The translations under genes were made by a program, and so were the position numbers. Below the pieces are notes generated by a model, which was not told the DNA's origin, did no database searches, and saw nothing but the letters and a program-made list of their open reading frames with translations. Positions 34,943 through 43,497 of a stretch of DNA of 64,000 nt are shown here, in pieces. Within the stretch, counting starts at the first letter, position 1, and each line of letters begins with the position of its first letter. Location of the stretch: positions 124,001 through 188,000 of the forward strand of contig NZ_JBLWFS010000005.1 in NCBI RefSeq assembly GCF_048323755.1. The letters run 5' to 3'. This DNA comes from Alkalihalobacterium sp048323755. GTDB lineage: Bacteria; Bacillota; Bacilli; Bacillales; Bacillaceae_F.

Positions 34943-35143
34943 CTACCCTTCTTGTTGTTGCTGTACGTATACATATGTGGCGGTTCCACCTTTATTAGCT
35001 GTACCAACAAAAGAAGCCCGGTCTTCTTGTAAAACTAATTGAGCCCGAAAAACCATAAAGTCCTCTTTTGATATAAAAACCTTCTCCTGTGCCCCGCTTC
35101 TCAATTGCTCTAATAATTCAATTGCTTGCTGTTCATTCATCAT
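34943..35143 (-). CDS. small hypothetical protein
   Basis: A 66-residue soluble protein, acidic at the start and Gln-rich at the end (YVYVQQQQEG). It converges tail-to-tail with the kinase gene, leaving 6 bp. AGGGTGAGC precedes the ATG chosen at 35143; a GTG two codons earlier overlaps that site. No motif is recognised. Similar short proteins of this length are common in Bacillus genomes, but I cannot name the family. Confidence 0.65.
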   Translation of the reverse strand: MMNEQQAIELLEQLRSGAQEKVFISKEDFMVFRAQLVLQEDRASFVGTANKGGTATYVYVQQQQEG

Positions 35144-35210
35144 GCTCACCCTAACACTTTTTGTTCATTTACCCCTATCATACCTTATCTAACGAAAACA
35201 AAAAAGGTAC

Positions 35211-36158
35211 CTAATCACGTAGAGATTTGGTCATGACTTCTACAAAATCATGAACAAAAAATTGGTAATTCAACTCTAAAGCTACACGGCGTAATACGTC
35301 TGTCGGTTCAGGCTCCCAACCAGGTCGAAAATCGGTAACACTTTGCCCTCTCGTTTCCGCTAATATTTGAACTGTAACGGGACGCATCACGTATTGAACC
35401 AAGTCTCGATTCGTCACTGCACTTAAAGTCAGCACATCATGCATTGGTGCACCGTTCAATCCTGGAACTAGCTCTACGTATGCATCTGCGTAAAACTCAA
35501 AAATCGGTTCAATTAATGGTGTAAAGGGATTGAACTGAAACTGTGTGATATAGTCTACCACTTCAGAAGTAACGATAGCCTCGGTCGTTACATTTAAAGG
35601 TATGATCGTTACATTTGTCGCTTTACTAAGCACTAAATTAGCTGCGATAGGATCCCCGTAAAAATTAGCTTCTGCAACTGGAGTCACATTACCTGGAACT
35701 AAAAAGGCTCCACCCATAATAAAATAATCCTTCACCTTCTTCATATGTTCTTCCCCTAGAATAAAGGCAATTGCTAATGAAGTCATTCTGCCAATTTCAA
35801 CAATCGTAAGCTCTCCTTTATATTGTTCAATGATCTCAAATACGCGATTATAGTTTAAGAGTTCGCCGACAATCGTTTCTGGAGGTCTGATCGGACCTAG
35901 CCCCTCTGGTCCATGAATTTCAGGATAGTAAACGGTAATTTCCCCAGAAAGAGGGCCTTTTGCTCCACCGATTAATGGAATATCCTCTCTACCAGCTAAC
36001 TTCAGTAAATAGGCCACATTATTCGTTGCCTGCTCTTGTGGTACATTCCCATAGCTAGACACGATTCCAACTACGTCTAAATCAGGATGAAGTAAGGCAT
36101 ACATAATAGCTAAAGAGTCATCGATACCCGGATCACAAAAAAGGAGAATTTTATTCAT
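35211..36158 (-). CDS. inosine-uridine-preferring nucleoside hydrolase family protein
   Basis: A 315-residue nucleoside hydrolase. ILLFCDPGIDDSLAIMYAL at the N-terminus is the calcium-binding DxDxxxDD-type motif, here CDPGIDD. YFIMGGAF and VAEANFYGDPIAANLVL complete the metal and ribose site. It releases base from ribonucleosides in salvage. It is transcribed alone; AAGGGAGTTTAATA precedes the ATG. Substrate class (purine or pyrimidine) cannot be told from the sequence. Confidence 0.88.
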   Translation of the reverse strand: MNKILLFCDPGIDDSLAIMYALLHPDLDVVGIVSSYGNVPQEQATNNVAYLLKLAGREDIPLIGGAKGPLSGEITVYYPEIHGPEGLGPIRPPETIVGELLNYNRVFEIIEQYKGELTIVEIGRMTSLAIAFILGEEHMKKVKDYFIMGGAFLVPGNVTPVAEANFYGDPIAANLVLSKATNVTIIPLNVTTEAIVTSEVVDYITQFQFNPFTPLIEPIFEFYADAYVELVPGLNGAPMHDVLTLSAVTNRDLVQYVMRPVTVQILAETRGQSVTDFRPGWEPEPTDVLRRVALELNYQFFVHDFVEVMTKSLRD

Positions 36159-36352
36159 TATTAAACTCCCTTCGTTTTTTATCAGTACTAAAATACATAT
36201 TCTTGCAAAGCGAATATTAAAACACCCTTTTCTACCTATGAAAAGTTCACAGATAGGCGTAGTTAGGGATATCGATGTTTAAATAATGGAAATCTATAAG
36301 GAACCTATACAAAATACCAGATTTTTATTAAAGGTTGTTTCCATATACTTTA

Positions 36353-36391
36353 TTGCTTTTGGACCGTTTTCGCTTCACGCTTTGCGTGGAG
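36353..36391. repeat. half copy of the 32355 MITE-like element
   Basis: TTGCTTTTGGACCGT is followed by the hairpin CTTCACGC-TTT-GCGTGGAG. It matches the left end and the second hairpin of the longer element and lacks the right inverted repeat. It lies in the 340-bp gap before the ABC operon. Confidence 0.5.
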
Positions 36392-36426
36392 AAACTTAAA
36401 AATAATTAGTGTTTCATTTTTATCTA

Positions 36427-36470
36427 TTTACAAACAAGTTAGTAACAGTGTATTATTTAACTAGTACACT
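36427..36470 (+). promoter_or_regulatory. promoter and YtrA-type GntR operator of the double ABC operon
   Basis: TTTACA (36427-36432), 18 nt, TATTAT (36451-36456) form a promoter. AGTGTA (36447-36452) and TACACT (36465-36470), 12 nt apart, form an inverted repeat overlapping the -10. B. subtilis YtrA binds AGTGTA-N13-TACACT, so the GntR protein encoded at 38391 is the natural candidate, here with one base less in the spacer. Confidence 0.65.
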
Positions 36471-36498
36471 AAATAATTAATATTAAGAGGTGACAATT

Positions 36499-37419
36499 AT
36501 GAAAGAAGGTACTGTACTTTCTGTTCAAGACGTTTCTAAAGTGATTAAAAATAAAAAGATTATCGATTCCGTCTCTTTCGATGTTTATCCCGGTGAAGTA
36601 TTTGGGTTCTTAGGCCCCAATGGTGCTGGAAAAACGACAACGATCCGAATGATTGTGGGACTTATTTCGATTAGTGAAGGTGATATATATATCAATGGAA
36701 AACATATTTCAAAAGAATTTGAAAAAGCGATTGCTCATACCGGTGCAATTGTAGAAAATCCTGAGATGTATAGTTATTTAAGTGGTATTGAAAATTTACG
36801 GCAATATGCCCGAATGGTAGATGGTGTTGGCGAAGAAAGAATTAAAGAAGTCATTGAATTAGTTGGCTTAACAGACCGTATTAAAGAAAAAGTAAAAACC
36901 TATTCTCTTGGAATGCGGCAACGGTTAGGAATCGCACAAGCACTTCTGCACTCCCCGTCCCTGCTAATTTTAGATGAACCTACAAATGGTCTAGACCCAG
37001 CTGGAATAAGAGAAATTCGAGACTACTTGCGACGTTTAGCACACGAAGAGGGATTAGCCGTTCTCGTTTCAAGTCATTTACTCTCAGAAATGGAACTAAT
37101 GTGTGATCGAATTGGAATCATTCAAGATGGGAAGATGATTGACATCAAAACCGTTAGAGATTTTGTTAACGAAGAGGAGAAGCAATCGTATGTCTTTGAT
37201 GTTAAGCCTTTAGATAGTGCTTTAACCGTCATCAACGAAAAATTTCCACAACTCCATAGCAAACTAGAAAATGAACATATGCAAGTGGTCGCTTCTTCCG
37301 ATGATATTCCATCAATTACGCGTGAACTTATACAAAACGATATACAAATATATTTAATAGAAAGAAAAACAACGACGTTAGAGGATAAATTTTTACAAGT
37401 GACAGGAGGTCGCAAATAA
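36499..37419 (+). CDS. ABC transporter ATP-binding protein (BcrA-like)
   Basis: A ~306-residue ATPase. GFLGPNGAGKTTTIRM is Walker A, YSLGMRQRLGIAQAL the signature and LLILDEPTNGLDPAG Walker B. The ~80-residue C-terminal extension is typical of drug/bacitracin-resistance BcrA-type subunits. It energises the permease encoded by the next gene, whose ATG overlaps this stop by one base (TAATG). ATG 36499 is preceded by AGAGGTG; the GTG at 36490 has no site. Likely cargo: an antimicrobial peptide or lipid, by analogy. Confidence 0.9.
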   Translation: MKEGTVLSVQDVSKVIKNKKIIDSVSFDVYPGEVFGFLGPNGAGKTTTIRMIVGLISISEGDIYINGKHISKEFEKAIAHTGAIVENPEMYSYLSGIENLRQYARMVDGVGEERIKEVIELVGLTDRIKEKVKTYSLGMRQRLGIAQALLHSPSLLILDEPTNGLDPAGIREIRDYLRRLAHEEGLAVLVSSHLLSEMELMCDRIGIIQDGKMIDIKTVRDFVNEEEKQSYVFDVKPLDSALTVINEKFPQLHSKLENEHMQVVASSDDIPSITRELIQNDIQIYLIERKTTTLEDKFLQVTGGRK

Positions 37420-38369
37420 TGAAACGAATGTTGAACCTGATTCACAATGAAAATATAAAGATAGCTTCACGTACTAGCACGTGGGTGATGATTGGTTTAT
37501 TACTTTTTATGGTATTGAGTGTCGGTGTCCTTACAAAGTTTTTACTGCCTTATGAAGAAGTAAACGACTGGAGAGCAACTGTTTCCGCTGAAAATGAGCA
37601 CCTGGCACAAATTGTGAACGATCCTATCGTTTCTGAAGGAGAGCGTCGGGCTTTACAAGAAACGATCGCCCTAAATGACTACAGGCTTACAAATGATCTC
37701 CCCCCGGTTAGTGATCAATCCATTTTGGGGTTTACTTTAAGCAGTTCGATGCTTATTAGTATCATTACATTATTTACAATCATTTTCGCCGCAACATCAG
37801 TAGCTGCGGAATTTTCGTCTGGGACCATCAAGCTTTTACTCATTCGGCCTGTTCATCGATTAAAGATTTTATTTTCTAAATACATTTCTTCTTTTTGTTT
37901 TTCGATCATATTTCTAGTTGTATTACTCGTCTCATCTCTACTATTTGGTGCCTTATTTTTCGGATTTGAAAATTTTAATGCAGTGAACCTTTCATATGAA
38001 CAAGGAATAATAACTGAAACACCGATGCTCTTACACATTCTTTTCATTTATGTACTAAACAGTGTAGAATTATTAATGATGGTAACATTTGCTTTTATGA
38101 TTGCTAGTGTTTTCCGCAATCAGTCGTTAGCGATCGGTTTATCCATCTTCTTAATGTTTACTGGATCGCAACTTGTATTTGCTTTAAGCCAATACGATTG
38201 GGTCAAATATATTTTATTTGCCAATACACACCTTCAACAATTTTTTACAGGACAACCGCTCATTGAAGGCTTAACATTAGGATTTTCACTAATGATGCTA
38301 CTTATTTATTTTATTATTTTTCATGCAATAGCATCTTACATGTTTGTAAAAAGAGATGTAGGTGCTTAA
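37419..38369 (+). CDS. ABC transporter permease (ABC-2/BcrB type)
   Basis: A 316-residue membrane protein. It has one segment near residue 22-42, a ~60-residue extracellular loop rich in Glu and Asp, then five further segments (about 105-315). The GTIKLLLIRPVHRLKILFSKYIS motif after segment 2 is the conserved ABC-2 coupling segment. It pairs with the ATPase just upstream, to which it is translationally coupled. Confidence 0.85.
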   Translation: MKRMLNLIHNENIKIASRTSTWVMIGLLLFMVLSVGVLTKFLLPYEEVNDWRATVSAENEHLAQIVNDPIVSEGERRALQETIALNDYRLTNDLPPVSDQSILGFTLSSSMLISIITLFTIIFAATSVAAEFSSGTIKLLLIRPVHRLKILFSKYISSFCFSIIFLVVLLVSSLLFGALFFGFENFNAVNLSYEQGIITETPMLLHILFIYVLNSVELLMMVTFAFMIASVFRNQSLAIGLSIFLMFTGSQLVFALSQYDWVKYILFANTHLQQFFTGQPLIEGLTLGFSLMMLLIYFIIFHAIASYMFVKRDVGA

Positions 38370-38390
38370 TTAGGTTAAGGGAGATGAGTT

Positions 38391-38762
38391 ATGTCTCGTG
38401 ACTTTGACAATACAAAACCAATTTATTATCAACTAATGCATCGATTTTTCCATAAAATTTGCAGTGGTCATATTCAACCGGGGGAGAAACTCCCTTCTGT
38501 CAGAGAAACCGCCGTTGATGCAGGCGTTAATCCAAATACGGTTCAGAGGACCTATATGGAAATGGAACGGATGGGTGTCGTCGAATCCAAACGGGGGCAA
38601 GGTACGTTTGTCGTGAATGAACCGGATGTTATTAAACAACTAAGACTCCAGCTTGCTGAAGAACAAATGGATTCGTTCATTGAAGAAATGAAAAGTATTG
38701 GCTTTACTCCACCTGAAATTTTACAAAGACTGCAAACCAAAATTACAGAGAAAGGAGAATAG
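38391..38762 (+). CDS. GntR-family regulator, YtrA subfamily
   Basis: A 123-residue short GntR protein. The winged helix occupies residues 10-75: IQPGEKLPSVRETAVDAGVNPNTVQRTYMEMERMGVVESKRGQGTFV in pieces is the standard GntR helix-turn-helix. The remaining ~45 residues form the two short helices of the YtrA type. These regulators repress ABC transporter operons induced by cell-wall antibiotics. It lies between the two ABC gene pairs and probably represses the promoter at 36427. Confidence 0.92.
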   Translation: MSRDFDNTKPIYYQLMHRFFHKICSGHIQPGEKLPSVRETAVDAGVNPNTVQRTYMEMERMGVVESKRGQGTFVVNEPDVIKQLRLQLAEEQMDSFIEEMKSIGFTPPEILQRLQTKITEKGE

Positions 38763-38767
38763 CTAAA

Positions 38768-39469
38768 TTGAATACACCTATTCTTTCTGTTGAAAATGTA
38801 ATGAAACGGTATGGAACGAAAAAGGCAGTAGATAACATTACATTTTCTGTAAACCACCCTGGCATTATCGGGCTAATCGGTGCCAATGGAAGCGGCAAAT
38901 CGACGATATTAAAACTCATTGCCGGATTACTAAAAACATCCACTGGTACGGTGCAACTATTAGGAAGTAATGTGTCTAGAAAAACAACGAAATATTGTGC
39001 TTACCTGTCAGAAGATGATGATTTATACCCCTTCTATACAGTCAAAGAAACATTATTATTTTATGAAAAAGTGTTCCCTGACTTTGAACGATCCAAATCA
39101 GAAAACATCTTAACCGATATCCATGTTTCTAAAGAGGAAAAAATCGGTCATCTCTCAAAAGGAAACCGGGCTCGAGTGAAGATTGCGCTTGCTCTTGGAA
39201 GACAGGTCCCTTGCCTTCTTCTAGATGAGCCCTTATCAGGTCTAGATCCTATCGTGAGGGAAGATATTATCAAAGCTTTTGCAAAATATGCAGACTTAGA
39301 AAAGCAATTAATCATTTTGTCAACACACGAAGTAGAGGAGATTGAGCCACTTCTTGATCAAGTTCTCTTCATTAAGGATGGTTCCATCATTTACTTCAAT
39401 GAGGTGGAACAACTTCGTGAAGAACGAGGGCAAAGTGTAATTGATTACATGAGAGAGGTGTTAAAGTGA
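38768..39469 (+). CDS. ABC transporter ATP-binding protein (YtrB-like)
   Basis: A 233-residue ATPase. GLIGANGSGKSTILKL is Walker A, LSKGNRARVKIALAL a variant signature and LLLDEPLSGLDPIV Walker B. The signature SKGNR in place of SGGQ is typical of YtrB/ABC-2 drug subfamilies. It begins with TTG 5 bp after the GntR gene (GGAGAATAGCTAAA) and overlaps the next permease gene by 4 bp. Confidence 0.9.
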   Translation: MNTPILSVENVMKRYGTKKAVDNITFSVNHPGIIGLIGANGSGKSTILKLIAGLLKTSTGTVQLLGSNVSRKTTKYCAYLSEDDDLYPFYTVKETLLFYEKVFPDFERSKSENILTDIHVSKEEKIGHLSKGNRARVKIALALGRQVPCLLLDEPLSGLDPIVREDIIKAFAKYADLEKQLIILSTHEVEEIEPLLDQVLFIKDGSIIYFNEVEQLREERGQSVIDYMREVLK

Positions 39470-40260
39470 GTTGGTTTGCCTTATATCAAAAAGATTTACG
39501 AGCCAACAATTTACGTCTAGTTGTAAATATTAGTCTCTTACTTCTTTTTTTCCTCTCCATATTTTTTATGATGTTCAGGTACAATAACGAATTTATTTTA
39601 ATGAGTTTTGTGCCCGTTCTTATGTTGCATGTGATCTATTTATTTATAGGGATGTTCGATTCCCTCTCCAAAGAATGGCGCCATCATAACGTAAATCTTT
39701 GGTTAAACATACCTCAAAGTGGCTGGTCCCTTATCACTGCGAAGTTTTCAGCAGTGGCTACCCACTTTTTGATTTCACTTTCGGTTACTTTTATCGGGTT
39801 TTACCTTTTCATTTATGTATTTAACCATCAAATAAGCGAACCGTTTTTTATTGCACTGTCTATTTTTCACACGTATTGGTATGTTCCGGCCTTTATTTTA
39901 GTCCTAGCCTCATTACAACTTGGGGCTTTTGCAACCGTGTTGTACCTCATTTCCAAAACGGTTTACAAAGGTGGTTGGATCCTTGCTGTTGCGATCGGGA
40001 TCGGAACGCAATATATTTGGAACATAGTAAAGGATACAGACATTTACCTTACGATGACTGGATGGGGAGCACTTATTACACCTGCAGATATACAGGCTAC
40101 ACTTCAGCAGATGATGCTACTAGAAGCTGACATTGGCGTGTCCGTGGATATGGACGGTACGTTTTATTTAGGTTATCTCATCTCTGAGGCCGCAGTTATC
40201 GTTGTCCTACTCGTTATTTCTAGTTGGTTATTAGATCGTTATGTTCAATTGTATAAATGA
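39466..40260 (+). CDS. ABC transporter membrane protein (YtrC/D-like)
   Basis: A 264-residue protein with about six hydrophobic segments. It starts GTG in the GTGA overlap with the ATPase gene. There is no recognisable ABC-2 motif beyond the general topology. It is the last gene of the operon: the terminator begins at its stop codon. In YtrABCDEF-type systems such a subunit is the permease partner of the preceding ATPase; the extra solute-binding and MacB-like subunits are absent here. Confidence 0.8.
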   Translation: MSWFALYQKDLRANNLRLVVNISLLLLFFLSIFFMMFRYNNEFILMSFVPVLMLHVIYLFIGMFDSLSKEWRHHNVNLWLNIPQSGWSLITAKFSAVATHFLISLSVTFIGFYLFIYVFNHQISEPFFIALSIFHTYWYVPAFILVLASLQLGAFATVLYLISKTVYKGGWILAVAIGIGTQYIWNIVKDTDIYLTMTGWGALITPADIQATLQQMMLLEADIGVSVDMDGTFYLGYLISEAAVIVVLLVISSWLLDRYVQLYK

Positions 40261-40289
40261 CAACAGGAGCCTCGATGGCTCCTGTTGTC
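40259..40289 (+). terminator. terminator of the double ABC operon
   Basis: GACAACAGGAGCC (overlapping the TGA stop) and GGCTCCTGTTGTC are perfect 13-bp arms around TCGAT, followed by ATTTTAGG. Confidence 0.85.
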
Positions 40290-40343
40290 ATTTTAGGATA
40301 CGATTTATTGAGCGCGAGAAAACGTTAAAAACAGGGTATCCTT

Positions 40344-41132
40344 TTAGTTCTCCCAAATAAAAACCCCATCTTCATTAACAATATCCGTGGCGGCTGGAAC
40401 TATTAAATCGGCTAATTCTTCTAACTCCTCACTCCTGCTTGCCCCAGATAAAACTCCAATCGCTAGTCCTGCCCTCCCATTATGAGCCAATGCCAAATCA
40501 ACGTTAGTATCTCCAACTACAGCGACTTCGTTTGACTGCAGGCCGGTTCTTTCACAAAACTTCTCAATAATTGACCGATGCGGTTTAGAGAATCCATGTG
40601 TATCTGCAGTAATTACGAAAGAAAAATACCTAGTGAGACCTAACTTAGTTAAACATATTTTTGTTGTTTCAAGATCGTCCGCTGTGGCAATGCCAACTTC
40701 TATATTTTTAGCTTTTAACACGTTAAGCATCTCAATTAAGTTTCCAGTTGGCTCAATGTATTGACTATTTTCTCTTGTGATTTCAACCATCTTTTCTGAT
40801 AACCAAACATAAATTTCATCGAGTTTATACTGATGATAGCCTGCCTCTAACATGAATCTATAAAATGTGTTTGCAATATCATGTGTGGTCCCCCCTGCTA
40901 AAATTCCATTACCATCGACCCTTTCTCCTTCAAGACCAATTAATTTTTCCAATTGGTCACAAATGTCATCCCCATGATTCAAATAGGCCTTGGCAAATTG
41001 CTTTACTAAACTTTTAGCAATCGGTAACCAAATAGAATGAAAGTGAATTAACGTACCATCTTTATCAAAGAGGATTCCTTTGATTGGTTGTTCTAATTTT
41101 GCAATCCTGCTTGTTCTAGTAATTGTGACCAT
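40344..41132 (-). CDS. HAD-superfamily phosphatase (Gph/PpaX-like)
   Basis: A 262-residue HAD hydrolase. ILFDKDGTLIHFHSIW gives motif I with the nucleophile Asp, GIATADD motif II, and FSKPHRSI motif III. VVGDTNVDLALAHNGRAG is motif IV. The helical cap lies between residues 35 and 115. Such proteins act on phosphoglycolate, pyrophosphate or sugar phosphates. Here the substrate is unknown. It is converging with the ABC operon and separated by its terminator. Confidence 0.88.
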   Translation of the reverse strand: MVTITRTSRIAKLEQPIKGILFDKDGTLIHFHSIWLPIAKSLVKQFAKAYLNHGDDICDQLEKLIGLEGERVDGNGILAGGTTHDIANTFYRFMLEAGYHQYKLDEIYVWLSEKMVEITRENSQYIEPTGNLIEMLNVLKAKNIEVGIATADDLETTKICLTKLGLTRYFSFVITADTHGFSKPHRSIIEKFCERTGLQSNEVAVVGDTNVDLALAHNGRAGLAIGVLSGASRSEELEELADLIVPAATDIVNEDGVFIWEN

Positions 41133-41316
41133 ATTTCATCCCGCTTTCCTTTTCTTAAATAATACACGCACCGCTTCACATACCTTTACCATAACAGATA
41201 GATATGAACGAAGTATTAAACTAATATTAAGTTCGACCTTTTTTAATTAAACGTTTATTTAATTTTTGTCTGTTCTATCTAGACGTCTAATAAGAATGAA
41301 AAAGACAAATAAAAAG

Positions 41317-41337
41317 GGAATGCTCAAAGAGCATTCC
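41317..41337 (-). terminator. terminator after the 132-residue gene
   Basis: GGAATGCTC and GAGCATTCC are perfect 9-bp arms around AAA, followed on the minus strand by CTTTTTATTTG. Confidence 0.85.
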
Positions 41338-41348
41338 TTCCGCTTTAA

Positions 41349-41747
41349 TTATACAATTTTAAGTTTGACCAGTGATTCTAGAGTTCCTTCTTTAGCTAAC
41401 GCTTCCATGCTAACGGCCTCTTCACTTATTGGTGTAGAGAACACTCGAAATTCGTATAAGCCTGTTTCTAACCCAACGTCAGTAAAGGTATTAACATGCA
41501 TATCATTGGATGCTTGCTTTTCACCCTGCTCCACTGTAACTTTTCTTAATGCTTTCTGCTTCCCGTCCCCAGCTAATAAAATTAAATGTAAATCACGCTC
41601 CATTTGATCGATAGCAGATATAAACATCACGAGACTGAAGGTAACTCCCTTTTCTCCCTTTTTAAATTGATTATGTATACCTTTTAATGCTCCTGTACCT
41701 TTGTCGATTTCGTGACAAAGCACAAGGTTAATATTAAGTTTACTCAT
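41349..41747 (-). CDS. hypothetical protein, 132 residues
   Basis: A soluble protein with alternating hydrophobic strands (LNINLVLCHEI, VTFSLVMFISAIDQM, LHLILLAG, GLYEFRVFSTPI). This suggests a beta-sandwich like the N-terminal domains found in accessory or capsid-associated proteins, an impression only. No catalytic motif is seen. AAGAGGTGTAATC precedes the ATG, and a strong terminator follows, so it is a monocistronic gene. I do not recognise the family. Confidence 0.65.
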   Translation of the reverse strand: MSKLNINLVLCHEIDKGTGALKGIHNQFKKGEKGVTFSLVMFISAIDQMERDLHLILLAGDGKQKALRKVTVEQGEKQASNDMHVNTFTDVGLETGLYEFRVFSTPISEEAVSMEALAKEGTLESLVKLKIV

Positions 41748-41879
41748 GATTACACCTCTTTAATTCATAGACTGTCCTTTTAATATACACAACTTTATTA
41801 AATTTTTGAAGCTTCAGATGAAAATGTAATGAGCTATTCCACTAGCGCTTGTCCTGCTCTAGTGAAATAGCCCGTAATG

Positions 41880-42125
41880 TTACTGGTTATCGAAATTCTC
41901 CATTTCTTTAAAGCCTTCCTCAGCTCTTCCTAAATCTGCATTGTTTCGCGTTTCCTCAATTTCACCATCAATTGTACCTTCTACATAAGCATCACTTACT
42001 TGTTCATGTACAAAAGCAAGACCTTGCTCCGTTTCATTAGAACTTTTGTAATCAGATGGATGATACGAGTTTTCAGCAACTTCTCTACTCTGCTCGATTG
42101 GTGTTTTGTTATTATCTTTATTCAC
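41880..42125 (-). CDS. YozQ-like (DUF4025) small protein
   Basis: An 81-residue acidic, hydrophilic protein. The core SYHPSDYKSSNETEQGLAFVHEQVSDAY followed by EGTIDGEIE resembles the DUF4025/YozQ family of spore-forming Bacillus, whose function is unknown. GTG at 42125 is chosen because GGGAGGGCTTACA precedes it. No membrane segment or signal is present. Confidence 0.65.
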   Translation of the reverse strand: MNKDNNKTPIEQSREVAENSYHPSDYKSSNETEQGLAFVHEQVSDAYVEGTIDGEIEETRNNADLGRAEEGFKEMENFDNQ

Positions 42126-42250
42126 TGTAAGCCCTCCCTTCATTAGTTATAGTTTCCCTTTCATGTAAAATAATATTTACTTCTTATTCCATAGATGTTT
42201 ATGTAACCGTATAACTTGCTATCGTCCAGTTGCTGACTCATATTCATAAG

Positions 42251-42284
42251 AAAAGAGGGTGACTGCTAAGCATCACCCTCTTTT
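42251..42284. terminator. terminator after the YjcZ-like gene
   Basis: AAAAGAGGGTGA and TCACCCTCTTTT are perfect 12-bp arms around a 10-nt loop. On the minus strand a CTTATG tail follows the T-run TTTT in the stem. Probably shared by both strands. Confidence 0.75.
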
Positions 42285-42294
42285 CATGAACTGA

Positions 42295-42393
42295 TTAATA
42301 GCCGTAACCAGTGTAAGAAGCTCCAATGATGATAAGGAGGATAAACAATACGACTAATAACGCAAATCCACCAGTGTATCCGTAACCTGACAT
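42295..42393 (-). CDS. YjcZ-family sporulation microprotein
   Basis: A 32-residue protein reading MSGYGYTGGFALLVVLFILL then IIIGASYTGYGY. A single hydrophobic helix with Gly/Tyr-rich ends is the hallmark of YjcZ-like proteins made during sporulation in Bacillus. GGAGTGAACGAA precedes the ATG at 42393, and a terminator follows 10 bp beyond the stop. It is too short for standard gene-length cutoffs. Confidence 0.85.
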   Translation of the reverse strand: MSGYGYTGGFALLVVLFILLIIIGASYTGYGY

Positions 42394-42545
42394 TTCGTTC
42401 ACTCCTTTAAATCAATTTCAGCTTACAACAATACTGTATGCAAATCAGTTTTTAGATGTTTGGGCTTGAGTCCTCTTAAAAAAGAATGAACAGATGCCTA
42501 CCTCATGAATATGATATGGGTGAATACATTAAGGAGGGTAACTAA

Positions 42546-43088
42546 ATGCAACATTCTCATATGAACGGCCATATGGCTCATCAACCCACTGGACACATGA
42601 CTCAACAACAAACTGTTCCTATGCAACACGGTCACATGGCACAACCTACTGTACATGGTCCACACATGACGGCAGCTGCAGAAGGCCATCAAGAACATAA
42701 CAAGAAACTGCATGACTCATGCATGAGTCTTCATTTACACTTTGTTCAGTTACAAACGATTGACGGTCAAACTGTAGATGGAATTATTGAACATGTTGAC
42801 CATGAAGGTGTTACAATGTTAATTCCAACAGGAGAAATGGAAGATGACCACCATCATCACCAACACCAGCACGATCATTCACGCCAAATTGGTGCAGGAT
42901 ACGGCGGACTTGGATATGGCCCTGGACTCGGATATGGCCCCGGGTTAGGATATGGTCCTGGATACGGATTCGGCCCTGGGTTTGGATATGGCCCTGGATT
43001 CGGATATCCTAGACGCTTCCGTAGATTCAGACGTCGTCGCTTCCCATTCTTAGGATTAGGCGGATTATTTTTACCTTTCTTTTTATAA
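42546..43088 (+). CDS. His/Met-rich and Gly/Tyr-repeat protein with LSm-like core (probable spore surface protein)
   Basis: A 180-residue protein in four parts. Residues 1-58 are His/Met/Gln-rich. Residues about 62-92 (LHFVQLQTIDGQTVDGIIEH, VDHEGVTMLIP) resemble an LSm/Hfq-type beta-barrel strand pair. Residues 98-113 are a His-rich patch (DDHHHHQHQHDH). Then five to six GYGPGLGYGPG hexapeptide-like repeats run to about 155. The C-terminus is very basic (RRFRRFRRRRF) and ends in a hydrophobic tail FPFLGLGGLFLPFFL. AAGGAGGGTAACTAA precedes the ATG. The composition and small sporulation neighbours suggest a spore coat or crust protein; not shown. Confidence 0.75.
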   Translation: MQHSHMNGHMAHQPTGHMTQQQTVPMQHGHMAQPTVHGPHMTAAAEGHQEHNKKLHDSCMSLHLHFVQLQTIDGQTVDGIIEHVDHEGVTMLIPTGEMEDDHHHHQHQHDHSRQIGAGYGGLGYGPGLGYGPGLGYGPGYGFGPGFGYGPGFGYPRRFRRFRRRRFPFLGLGGLFLPFFL

Positions 43089-43119
43089 TTGCGCGTTCTT
43101 CGTTTGGGAAAACGACAAG

Positions 43120-43170
43120 AGAAGGTGACTCATTAAATGCCTTTATGGCACTTTTTGAGCCACCTTTTCT
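43120..43170 (+). terminator. terminator after the repeat protein
   Basis: AGAAGGTG..CTCA..GCC and GGC..TGAG..CACCTTTTCT form an interrupted stem. The arm GGTGACTCAT is shared with the inverted repeat at 6559. Confidence 0.6.
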
Positions 43171-43266
43171 ACATTGGACAAGTTGCTTGTAAAATGCATA
43201 CAAAAAAGCAGATAAATTCAATTTAAATTCATCTGCTGAGCGGGGTCATTTTTTTCTCGACGACCG

Positions 43267-43425
43267 TTATTTACTTTTTTTCTTTGCCTCAGGTTGTTCA
43301 GTGCTCTCCTGTTGAGCAACTGGTTGTCTAGGAGGACCAAATACAAGCATATCCCAAGGATCCATTACTACTTCCTGACTTTTCGGCTCCGCTTCTGTTA
43401 CCTTTTTTTCTTTTTCTGCCACCAT
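43267..43425 (-). CDS. small hypothetical protein with DPWDMLVFGPPR motif
   Basis: A 52-residue protein, MVAEKEKKVTEAEPKSQEVV followed by MDPWDMLVFGPPRQPV and a charged QEST..KKKSK tail. GAGGAGGGTTA precedes the ATG at 43425. The ends are Lys/Glu-rich and probably unstructured; the centre is a conserved-looking aromatic/proline peptide. No family recognised. It is shorter than usual annotation limits. Confidence 0.65.
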   Translation of the reverse strand: MVAEKEKKVTEAEPKSQEVVMDPWDMLVFGPPRQPVAQQESTEQPEAKKKSK

Positions 43426-43497
43426 TAACCCTCCTCATACATTAATCAGTTTATAATATTCTCTAAAAATAAAATGGTTCGAGTCTGGTGATCTTTT

